A stretch of DNA of 22,164 nucleotides from Oppiella nova (Eukaryota > Arthropoda > Arachnida > Sarcoptiformes > Oppiidae), in assembly GCA_905397405.1 (NCBI GenBank), contig CAJPVJ010000624.1, forward strand, positions 1 through 22,164, in the 5' to 3' direction. Position numbers and translations under genes: made by a program. Below, one piece after another: positions 8,889-18,719 of this stretch (the stretch's first letter is position 1; the number at the start of each line of letters is the position of its first letter). The notes beneath the pieces are model-generated. The model was not told the DNA's origin. It saw nothing but the letters and a program-made list of their open reading frames with translations, and did no database searches.

Positions 8889-9456
8889 TTATATGAGAGG
8901 AATATCTCTATCCATTGGTTGAGATCTGAGCAAAAATATGCAGACAATGCACAGCAACTGAACGATTGCCGCCTCTATTGTGATGTCTATTGTTATCTGA
9001 AGAGAATTGGAGACTTTGCTGACCATCTGATCAGTCGCTGCAATACATGACTCCTAATTAAAAACCAAATTTTAATAATTAAAACTCAATTTAATTGTAT
9101 TGTAATGTGTATTACAAATACCAACCCTGTGTTGGACCTGTTGTTCATCACACCATTGGTTTTCTAAACCATACTTCGCGTCATCCATACAACAAGACAA
9201 AGGATAGGCACCGATGGGTACTCTGATGGGTCTCAACGGTTCCCAACTCTGAGAGCCATTCAAAGCTCCGCAACAATTGAATTGAATCTGCATTTCGTCG
9301 ACCAGAAGGTAGTGGTGTATGTGTCGGGGGCGGCCGCTATACTCACACTTTTGGCTGTCATTCCTATTATTAAAACTAAATTCGTGGATAACTCACAGCA
9401 AACTTGTGACGAGAAAAATAATAAACCAAAGGCAGAGGAAATGAAATATTAGTTTA
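8889..9456 (-). CDS. Second tetraspanin, 3' part only (TM3 to stop)
   Basis: Three exons join in phase: 9397-9456 (TM3, KLIFHFLCLWFIIFLVTSLL), 9126-9336 (large loop), 8889-9053 (TM4 to stop). The loop has FNCCG, then AYPLSCC, a WCDEQQ cysteine, and the last exon opens with ESC, giving the usual CCG / PLSCC / C / C set. TM4 is AAIVQLLCIVCIFLL and the tail RSQPMDRDIPLI. The donor after the loop exon is GTTGGT, weaker than usual. The 59-base intron between 9337 and 9396 is short but has GTGAGT...TATAG. The segment between TM3 and CCG is about 20 residues, against about 45 in tetraspanin 1, and no TM1-TM2 exons are visible up to the LRR gene at 10075. So it is truncated, decayed, or has a distant first exon. 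Paralogue of 4516-5571. Confidence 0.65.
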
Positions 9457-10074
9457 CTAGAAATGTTTTAATAATTTATTTCACAACTTCTGTCTCACTT
9501 TTCAATACTATGTAAATATTGATCATATTTAATGTAAATATTCATTCATTCATTGAATAATAATAATAATAATTACAGAATTATAATTTATACATTTTCA
9601 TATGCATTTGTTAGACTTTTATATTATTTATATGAATAACATTTTATTAATTTAATTTGTAATTAAATTCATTGTAAATTTTAATAACCATGTAATATTT
9701 CTTTAATATGCATTTATGATTTTAAATTTTCATGACAATACAAATAAAATATTATATAATATATGTTATAAAATGTGTCTAAGTTTACATTATAATATAG
9801 AATTGTTCATTAAATTCATGTGTAATATATAAAATAGATATTAAATATTTATGATATGCAGATGATTGTAAAACTCTAGTTTATTTTACTTTTTGTTTTT
9901 AAATAATTAAATATACTTAACTCTAATAAAAATATCTAATTATTAGACATTATTGAAAATTATATGTATTAAATATACTTTATTTTACACTTTTGTGTAA
10001 ATTGTTAAAACCAAACAACATAAAATAAATAAGAATTTGCTGTAAATATATTTTGGTGATTGTTATCAAAATGA
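9457..10074. other. Very AT-rich spacer
   Basis: About 620 bases made largely of A and T, without an exon on either strand. I looked here for the missing TM1-TM2 exons of the neighbouring tetraspanin and found none. A minus-strand AATAAA at about 9979-9984 could end the LRR gene transcript. Confidence 0.45.
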
Positions 10075-11311
10075 TTAGCAGGGCTTTAAATCATGCAAAG
10101 AATAGCTCCAAATACTCCTGCCGTCGTGACAGAGGGGTTGGCCACGGATTTTGTCCCCCTGTAGTAGATGTCTATTTCTGACGATCCACTGGAACCGACA
10201 GTCGCAGACCAATGGGTTATAGCTTAAGACAACTGTATTGCTATTATCGGGTTTGAGGAGTAGGGGCGCGAATATATTTTCCTCCAAATGAGTCAATAAG
10301 TTGTCCGAAAGTATGAGAAAAATGGGACGATTTATGCCATGGAAAGCCAATGGACTGAGACTACTGTCCGTCAAGTTATTGGAGTGAAGATTTATGAGAA
10401 GTCTTTGATGTGAGGGGTGTTTGATAGCGAAGGACAGATCTTGGATTTTGCGGATCTTATTATGACTTAAATCTATGACACAAAGCGCTTGGAGTTGAAA
10501 GAAGGCGCAGCTCTCGATGTGAGTTATTTCGTTGTTATTGAACAGTATTTTCTTGAGACAAATTTGTTCAGACTTGGAAAATGCATTCTTTGATATGCGA
10601 TCGTAATTGGTGTCCGTAATGGTCAGCACTTCCAACCTCTTGAATCGGTTGAGTATAGGGAGGGGATCGCGTCGGTTATAATTGACTAGAGTTTTGTGTC
10701 CCTTTAGAGTAAAGAATCGGTTCATGCGGTAAGAAGTCCAGAAAATAAAGGGATCAAAGTTTTCAATTTGATTGTCAACTACTGATATGTGTCTGAACTT
10801 CAATCCACGAAACAAATCAATTTCATAGACGTATAGATTTTGAATGGATGTCTGTTTTATTTCCAGTTTTAAGAATGTCTTGGAGGACAGGGAACCGTTC
10901 AGATAAGTGTTTAGTCGAGTAAATGCTCGGTAGATATCCATGTCTTTTATATGTAGTCCACTACAAGATATGGTCAACTCGTATCGATAACTTGGAGTCG
11001 ATATGCACTGACACGGGTAGAAGAAGTCAGGGGCCGGACAGTAGGCACTGGCAGTTGATATGCGTTGCGATAAGTAAAGCAATATAGCAATAAATACCAT
11101 TGAACTTCCTATTAATAAATAAATATTAGCAATATTTACAATAAATAAGAAAATTGTATTCAATATTGACAATCACACGCAAATTAAATCAAAAGCAGTA
11201 GTACTAGTAATTAATTGAGAAATATAATAGAAATCTCTTACTTGTAATGATAAACATTTTAAGGAACTCCTTATGTAAGGGATGACTGGATTCTGGCAGT
11301 GATTCTGTGGA
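10075..11311 (-). CDS. Secreted leucine-rich-repeat protein with LRRNT and LRRCT caps
   Basis: The coding part is a 16-base first coding exon (11242-11257, ATG at 11257) spliced to 10075-11108; the feature also includes 5' UTR up to an acceptor at 11311. Product: 349 residues. The N-terminus MFIITRSSMVFIAILLYLSQ with the following RISTASA is a signal peptide, a better fit than the unspliced frame reading into the intron. The LRRNT cap follows (Cys29, Cys38, Cys40, Cys54: CPAPDFFYPCQC). About seven irregular LRRs follow (e.g. LKKILFNNNEITHIESCAF, LCVIDLSHNKIRKIQDLSF). The LRRCT cap is NPLVCDCRFQW with Cys307, Cys309, Cys332 and Cys349, the last residue. The CP...PCxC start resembles arthropod proteins often labelled 'oplophorus-luciferin 2-monooxygenase non-catalytic subunit', a loose name with no proven role. 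No transmembrane anchor after the C-cap, so it is secreted, likely a protein-binding role. Confidence 0.85.
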
Positions 11312-13086
11312 CTAAATTAGTAATAAAATTACAATAAATTTGTGTTAACTCATTGTGTCGATTATATATAGAAGGAAATAATAATAATTTAAAAGAATTT
11401 CGAAATCCGATATTAGACTTAATGGTATGTATAAACAGAATTTTGTTTTATATCATTGAAGTCTGCGAAACAAAACAAAAAATAGATATTAATATATCGA
11501 CCGAATCATATGCGATTGTAATTCCTATTTTAGTAATAGTTTTTAATGACATATCAATAGCATAACTCTTTTTGCGTTAAACTACTTGCATATGATTTGG
11601 TGATAACAAAAACTGATTATTATTTAAATATGAAATTTGTCACATATTTCGATGGAATGTAAGGATAAATTTCGATCCAAATAAAATACTGTATATTTTT
11701 ACGGTTAACACAATGCATAACATTAAACAGTCAGTCATCAGATTTTTATGACAACTTTTACATTGAAATCATAGAAGAATATATTGTATTATCAAAGTAT
11801 ACAATTTATACGGTATCATAAGTACAGATATGTATTTGCAAATCTTATTCAAATTTTAAAATGGAAAAAAGTTTGTAAAAATTATTTTACAATTTATTGC
11901 AAATATAGTAGTGTAAGAATTAATTTTAAAAAGTTTTAAACACCAATTTCTTTTCTTATAATAAAATATCGTAAACATACTTTAAATATTAATGTTAAGC
12001 GTTTGATTTAATTTTATACAATTATACAAAGTAATCACATTTTCTATCAAATCTATTTCTATAAAGATGAGATTAAAAACTATACTGTTGAAGCTTATTA
12101 ATTGAGTTTATAAAATAATTTAAAAATTTAAATGAAAAAAGTTTTAGTATAAGATTACTCACTGAACATTCAGTTTGGGAAGAAATCCACTTATTTTGAA
12201 CAAATGATTGCTTTAGAAGTGTTAATCCGTTTCCACACTTTCTATCAAATGAAGGGTCAGTTTAAAAGTGAAGTCCATTCAAGAGATGAATGACTGGTCG
12301 GAGCAGATGTCAGATGAAAGTGTGCGAATGAGTCACAAAAAATCTTTGCCACACGACTGGTCTTTAGGTTAGAAATGGTAACATTGAAGCACTCCATACG
12401 AGTGCACCCTTTCCTTCACCACAGACTTGTCATCATTGAAGAGTGATCTCAACACAACTCCAATAGCCGTTAATTCACATATAATTCAATGACTGATGCA
12501 TTAGTGATTTATTTAAGCACTCCATACGAGTGCACCCTTTCCTTCACCACAGACTTGTCATCATTGAAGAGTGATCTCAACACAACTCCAATAGCCGTTA
12601 ATTCACATATAATTCAATGACTGATGCATTAGTGATTTATTTGCCATTTTAAAGATTTATTGCAATTCATGTCTGACTTACAATTGATGACAATATCATT
12701 GAATGACGACCAGATGAGAGGGTAGGTATTGAATGGAGAGACCAATTGCTATAATTGGTTGACGCGAGTGAATATGCATTGGGTTTGAATTTCATGTCTA
12801 TTATGTTTTGCCATTGAATTGCAATTTACTCTTTAATGAATGGACTCTTTTGTGGTCATAAATCAATCGATTGGACGCTTGAGTGACACATGCTTTCATA
12901 ATCAGTCAAATACTGGTCAAACTGTTCATTAAAGGGACCGCCTATATTGCATTTTAATTATTTTTTTATTTCCACAAAACAATTATTTGAATATGGCCAA
13001 ATACAGTTATCATTTTTTATCAATAGTATAATGATTTAATATAGCTATTTATAATATAAATTAATTATATTATAAATGCTAAAATA
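11312..13086. other. Intergenic, with a more GC-balanced section 12150-12900
   Basis: No credible coding exon. The frame at 11353-11565 lacks splice context. On the minus strand a TTCAGTGAGTAA donor-like site near 12160 could end a non-coding first exon of the LRR gene, whose next exon begins at 11311; this would place its promoter in the less AT-rich block 12150-12900. The exact tandem duplication 12387-12642 lies in that block. A minus-strand AATAAA at 12965-12970 suits the MFSD12-like gene. Confidence 0.35.
12387..12642. repeat. Exact two-copy tandem duplication of 128 bases
   Basis: Bases 12387-12514 are repeated without any difference at 12515-12642, head to tail with no spacer. The flanks mismatch immediately. 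The unit begins AAGCACTCCATACGAGTGC, a small inverted repeat, and has no coding frame. Same unit length as the duplication at 3769-4023 and as the mirror repeat at 17102/18592. Confidence 0.97.
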
Positions 13087-15380
13087 CTATAAGATACTAA
13101 TTAAAATAAGTAATTTATTATAAAAATAGGGATTGATTTGCTCGAGAATGACGACAACCGAACCGTTCAGTACTTTATCGAAGAAACTCATTGTCCCGAA
13201 CACGAAGGCAGAGCTCGTCTTAGGGTTTATACAGACATTAGATATGAAATATCATAGAAATATTGCCAATACTATGATAACACATACCGTATTGATTCCA
13301 ATCAGATCTGAAGTGAGGGCGAGACTGGCGATAAGCATAGTTGTGCCGCCGATGCCGAACAGTAGGGCTGACCCATAGACCTGCCAGTGTTTGAACGACT
13401 CGTTATCTACTGACCCAAAGCTGTTCCAGAAACACGAGCCCAAACCAAACACACAACCAATTACTAGTAGTATCTGATAGTTATACAAATAACTAATTAG
13501 TTTAATCACATGAAAGTAATTGTTATGAATAATAGTCGTATGATTAGCCTATAAGTAGTTGAAGTACTCATAAGTGGGATGTCATCACTCTTTGAGAAAT
13601 CAAGTTCTCGAGTGATAAGAATGACAGCAAATAATTAAGCTAAAATAACCATAATTTGGTAAATTAACTGAGTGAAAACCAGGTCAAAACCTACTCTAAT
13701 TAGCACTATCCTCACTGGTTTGCTTAGGTGATTACATACACTGTTTACCCTACTATCGCTATGACCGCTTAAGTTAACAACAAATGAATTAAAAGTTTTG
13801 AAAGACAAACATTGAAGAAAACTACACATACTTTTGGTAAATGAAGAGTATTTTGCAGGAAAAGTGATGTATAGACTTGTGTTAAGTTCACAAACAGTCG
13901 TGCAACCATATAAATAAAAGCCTATAATAAAATATACATCAATTAAAATTACTTTTCTCTAAGATAATTATAAGAATCCATACTATTTTATAGAAGTTAA
14001 GATTTTTAAGCCAATCACTCCATTTGATACGTAATGATCTGAAAAATAAAGGTAAGAGACCCAAAGGCCTACTCTTTCTTCAGAATCTTCACCACATTAG
14101 AAATTCCGTAAGTAGGAAAGGTAACGTAAGTATATGCCTTCTGTGCCTTGTTTCTCTTTTGCGGTACTGATTATTGTTAACTAAATCATCCGATGAGTTA
14201 TAAAGTGATTGGTTTGATGTGTTAGTATTAGGTGTTGAAGCTTTGACTTCCTTCACAAACACATTAAACAATATGGAAAATACTACTCCAATCGCACACA
14301 CGATGTATACAATTAACTGTTTTACAAGATTTTTACAAAATTCATTAATTTCTTCATTAGCCTTAAAAAAGTGAATACAAAAACTTACAGTAAAACTATC
14401 GGAATCTTCTTTCGTTATAATAGAGTCTCCTTTTCGACTGAATATAAACCATGCAATTGTATAGACACATATCGATGAGGCAACTGTAGCCGCTTGTCTT
14501 CATACAAATATTATATTATAAATATAATTTTAATCCCAAAATAATCAAAATGAAATACCTGTAAGCATTCAATTCAACTCTTTCTTTAGTGTTTTGAGTC
14601 AAATCCGTAATGAGTGAGACGTGACCCACTTGTACGGCAGCCTAACATTAATGGCAATACATTTCTCATTATAGATTGGCAAACATAATTAGCTTAACAA
14701 ATGACATACCCATCCGAATTGGAAGATCACAATGAAGAATCCATAATAAATAATTTGTGACATTTCTGATGCACTTTCGCAGTTTATACATTTGTTGAAG
14801 ATCTGAAAACAAGAATATATTGTTATTGTAAATAATGGCAATTAAACACTTACACTTACTTGACTGTTTTCCCTTCCTGCGCCTGTGCTCCTGTCACGGG
14901 TTGTCTACGGTTCAGAAAGCAAAGGGTATAGATGTGTTGTCAACCAAACATAACAAAGCCAGGCTTTTCTTACTAAACATTTAGTTATATTCATAATTGA
15001 GTCAATATTTTCATTTTAAAGTGTAAATGAATAAATTTTCAATAAATTTTAGTTATTGTGACCAGTACTCACCCAACAAATGGTGTGGCCAATGCATCGG
15101 CTACCTGTCCCAGTAGTATCAATATACTAGCGACTGAACCATTGAATTGATTTTGAAAGAAGATTAATGTATAGGAAAACCAAACAGAAGCGCATAGATC
15201 ATTGTAAATGTGTCCAAAAGCAAAGAAAATCTTTATTGTCCAGGACAGTTTACTTTGCACTGTTTGCTCGCTATTTGAATTGTCACTCATAGTATCATTT
15301 GTGGACAACTGGTCAACTGATGTCCCACACGTGTCACAAATACTAACATCATATGAATCTGAATTCATTCCTAAAGTCAT
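13087..15380 (-). CDS. MFSD12-like major facilitator transporter, probably damaged
   Basis: In-phase exons: 15073-15380, 14860-14890, 14710-14802, 14559-14641, 14389-14497, 14168-14361, 13984-14038, 13832-13921, 13288-13473, 13087-13218. The MFSD12 signature is clear: GHIYNDLCASVWFSYTLIFF and LGQVADALATPFVG in exon 1, YYGFFIVIFQFGW then AAVQVGHVSLITDLT, LFVNLTQVYTSLFLQNTLHLPK, and SSAFVFGTMSFFDK near the end. In vertebrates MFSD12 imports cysteine into lysosomes and melanosomes. Two regions are abnormal. Splicing into 14890 in phase loses the conserved Asp-Arg of DRSTGAGR, and the next basic loop plus TM3 (about 25 residues) are absent. Between 13832 and 13473 the expected TM exon survives only as broken-frame fragments near 13690-13775 (VIAIV, then LSKPVRIVLIRVG). 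Either a pseudogene or a poorly assembled gene. Confidence 0.75.
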
Positions 15381-15649
15381 GAATGAAATTTGTTAAAACT
15401 TTATTGAATATTGTATATTAACTTTTATATTTAATACTTATAAATGAATTTTAACTATAAATTGTCAAATTATTTATAGATGAAAATATTTCTATTTATC
15501 CGACTATTCGTAGAAGAAATTAATAATTGAAAAACGAAAGTAAAAACCAATTATACTTGTATTGCATATATATATGTGTCCATAACCTTCGCAATGATTT
15601 AAACCCTAAACCGGATAATTGATTCATGTTTAACATTTTAATAAACAAC

Positions 15650-17101
15650 AAATATATGAGATTCGTATCATAGTACGATAATACATAATACTATGAGTAT
15701 AATACTATCCAGGCCATTATTTAAATAGTAAGATATTTATAAACAAATAAGTTTACATAACAGGCTCATCTATGTTCTGGTTAACAATTACAAGAAATTG
15801 GTGATAAAATCTTCAATAATGCAACTGTTTTTCATAATATCACATTATTTCCAAGAATTATCCTAGATTCTATTTCACTGCTAAGTAAATAATATACTAA
15901 TCCAGTATAAACAAATATATTATATTTTTCATATTTTTCAAACAGTAAATATTCTCATAAAGATCATATTACGTTAATCTTTATATAAATATTTGAAGTT
16001 ATTATATAATTAATTTCAATTACTAGAAAATGAGTGTACGCGATGATCTAATATATTAAATAATACAAAAAATAAACATTTGATTTTAATTAATTTCAAA
16101 AATAATTGAAACACCACTTACTCTACAAATTTGTCTGGCTTTATTTGTGAAAGTTTAATCTACGTTATTTACAATAATAATTTAAGTAATTTTGGCTAAT
16201 TAATTTTCAATAAATTTGATTTATTATTTAATCCTTTCGTAAGTATAAATATATGAATCCTTTCGGATCTCAATAAGTCTCTAACCTATGAATCTCGGGT
16301 TATTTGACTTGTCTTAGATTTGTAAAACACAATAAGGACTCATTTGTGAACTTATGGTATTACTGTAGTTTGATAACAAAATAGAAAAAATTTCTTTTCA
16401 ATGTGGTTTATGAGTTAATCACGAGTCAAAAACAACCCTGATTGCGGACATTATCTTGTGTTACAAAATGTTTTTAATTTTTCGCATTTAAAACTTTCTG
16501 ATATTCATTGATAATTTGTATTCGGAATATTTAATATTTTAAAGTGAATTTTGCACTTTTATTTGTAAATATATTTTTTTTAACCATAATTCTGATTCTT
16601 TTAAAAAGATTTACTTAAATTCCATATAAAAATTTTTATAGATATATTTTTAGACTTCCGTTTAGATGACTTATTTAAATTGAATTTGATTACAAACTGA
16701 TTAAAGTTACTATTTATAGTTGCATTTTAAAATTTCATGAATCATAAACTTGTAAAAATACACACTTTTTATATAATATCATATAGTATAGTAAAGTATA
16801 TACAAGATTGCTATTGACGCAAAGACATTTGATTGACACAAAACTGATGCCATACTATTTAATGTATAGACTTTGTCTATCCTATAAGTGAAGGTTACAA
16901 TAAATAAAAAGGTTTGTAAACTTTTATAACTTTTTAGACACTGGTTCTAAATGTTCGGTGGTCAGAGTTTGCATGTATTAAATATTAATATAAATTATTG
17001 TAGATAGTATATTTAGTCATACTGAAATTAAGTTGTAATAATTTTGCGGACATAGTTTGTAATTATAAAATATAAAAATCCTATATAACTGTAATTGTAT
17101 G
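15650..17101 (+). repeat. Inverted repeat A, left arm
   Basis: From about 15650 to 17101 this sequence recurs as a reverse complement at 18720-20290, at roughly 90% or better identity by eye with scattered substitutions and indels. Anchors: the 15762-15795 block matches 20147-20180 inverted, and 16885-17000 matches 18845-18960 inverted. The right arm carries an extra block of about 80 bases near 19310-19380. The inner edge coincides exactly with the start of the mirror repeat at 17102. Similarity fades out beyond about 15650. No coding capacity, no recognised transposon ends. Confidence 0.9.
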
Positions 17102-17229
17102 GTATCTGGCGTGCGAATTATATCAACCGAATTTCGGTTTCCTTCCTTTCCGTGCGCTTTTTTCAAATTAATTTATAGTAAATGTTAACTTACTGTGAAC
17201 TGAAAACCTAATATACGAGTAACTAATAA
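17102..17229 (+). repeat. Mirror repeat, first copy (128 bases)
   Basis: Read backwards base by base (not complemented), this segment is identical to 18592-18719 over all 128 positions: position x pairs with 35821 minus x. It directly abuts the inner end of arm A. It includes a pyrimidine-rich run near 17137-17151 and a near-palindrome AACCGAATTTCGGTT at 17125-17139. It is less AT-rich than its surroundings in its first half. Confidence 0.98.
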
Positions 17230-17638
17230 GAAATACCTATAAAACACTTGTAGATATCTACTGTCATAAGGATCTTTAATAAAAAATATTTTTTATTCTT
17301 CCAGGAATTATATTCATATCAAAATTCTGTGCAATGTTTATGTTATTGTATTGTTTGGCAGTGCATTCATTTATCATTGTATAACAAAACAACAGTATAT
17401 GAACTTCAAAGTAAATATTTTCTAAATAAATTTTCTAATAATTTCTACAAAAGTTTAAACTTTTTATCGCAAAATTATCATAAAGATTGTCATTTATGTT
17501 CTGTTTATCGCCCTTTAGTGCGCTTATAGTTTATAAATTAAAACATTAGGAAATTTATCTAATATTCTGTGAATACCAGAGTTACCCCCATGTTGTGACG
17601 TGATGTCATAACGTATTTTACAAATTCATATATTATTG
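17230..17638. other. Unique spacer between first mirror copy and arm B
   Basis: About 410 bases with no copy elsewhere in the window. The frame at 17329-17529 follows a TTCTTCCAG acceptor-like site at about 17303 and encodes a Cys- and Asn-rich peptide with no recognisable motif; I do not call it a gene. Confidence 0.4.
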
Positions 17639-18591
17639 TTTCATAAGAATTGGTATATTTTGTACCGTTCTAACTATTGTCCTTATAATCAAATCTACAC
17701 ACAAATCTACATGTATATTTAGGTACACCAGAATCGCAAACATTTCAAATGAATTAAAATAATAATAATTCCCTTTAAATATAAAGGAAGAATTATTTTT
17801 AAATAAAATTATTAAAATTTATTATAATTACAAAAATACAGTATACAGATTCTGTAGAGAATATTTATTAATTTGAAAACTAACATAATGCAGTATTTAT
17901 AAAATATACGACAATAAAAATTCATATTTATTAAAACGAATAATTATTGGTAAGAGTGATTTAAAAAATATAATATAGTCTACTGATTATACTAACAAGT
18001 AAGACTAATTATAATAAGACTAATATTATATTATACAGTATTATTATTGTCATAATACTTTAACTACAGAATATCTTATCATTGAACTCCTTTTGAAAAA
18101 ATAAATTTTAAATAAGTTTATAATTTATACCGTATAGTAAATTATTTACAGCATAATATGCAGCCTTTTTATATATTTAAAATTAGATAATCTAATGAAT
18201 ACTAATGTGTTCTCATTGAGGAAAATTGTCCAAGAGGAAATTTATAAATAGAAACAATTCTACTTATATTACAATAGATATAAACCTTTTAATTACAAAA
18301 TAAATAATTAAATTCTTGAATTAAGAATTGATTTGATGAGTCATATGAGAGACACGAGTGTATTATAAAGTGAGGTAAATATAGTGAACTGATATGAGCT
18401 TAGAGGGGGTGTAGGTGTTATAATAGTGATCACTGTCTCAGACAATTGTCTCATTTCAAATCACATGATTTGCGCAATGGTTGATAATATTTAATACAGT
18501 ACCAACTTTTATAACTTATAAAACTACTGCAAAATAAACACCTATTAAGTTCAACAAATTACAAATCAATAATAATATACTAAAATAATTC
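17639..18591 (+). repeat. Inverted repeat B, left arm
   Basis: Matches 21067-22040 as a reverse complement at roughly 93-95% identity by eye. Anchors: CACCTACACCCCCTCTAAGC at 21242-21261 is the complement of the block around 18398-18417, and the block 17640-17750 matches 21908-22025 inverted. The inner edge at 18591 is exactly the last base before the second mirror copy. No coding capacity. Confidence 0.92.
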
Positions 18592-18719
18592 AATAATCAA
18601 TGAGCATATAATCCAAAAGTCAAGTGTCATTCAATTGTAAATGATATTTAATTAAACTTTTTTCGCGTGCCTTTCCTTCCTTTGGCTTTAAGCCAACTAT
18701 ATTAAGCGTGCGGTCTATG
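18592..18719 (+). repeat. Mirror repeat, second copy (128 bases, reversed without complement)
   Basis: The reversed, uncomplemented copy of 17102-17229. It begins exactly where arm B stops matching its partner and ends exactly where inverted arm A starts matching its own. Normal continuation of the A inverted duplication would put the reverse complement of 17102-17229 at this place, so the strand content is wrong rather than the position. Confidence 0.98.

Noticed and set aside
11353-11565. 70-codon plus-strand frame rich in Ile and Asn
   Set aside because: Composition expected from random AT-rich sequence, no splice context or motif.
17137-17151. Mirror repeat as a triplex (H-DNA) forming element
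   Set aside because: H-DNA needs one strand to be nearly all purine or pyrimidine across the mirror. Only about 15 of 128 bases are such a run, and the copies are 1.4 kb apart.
17329-17529. 66-codon plus-strand frame in the unique spacer
   Set aside because: Acceptor-like sequence upstream, but no recognisable motif, no partner exon, and composition like the AT-rich background.
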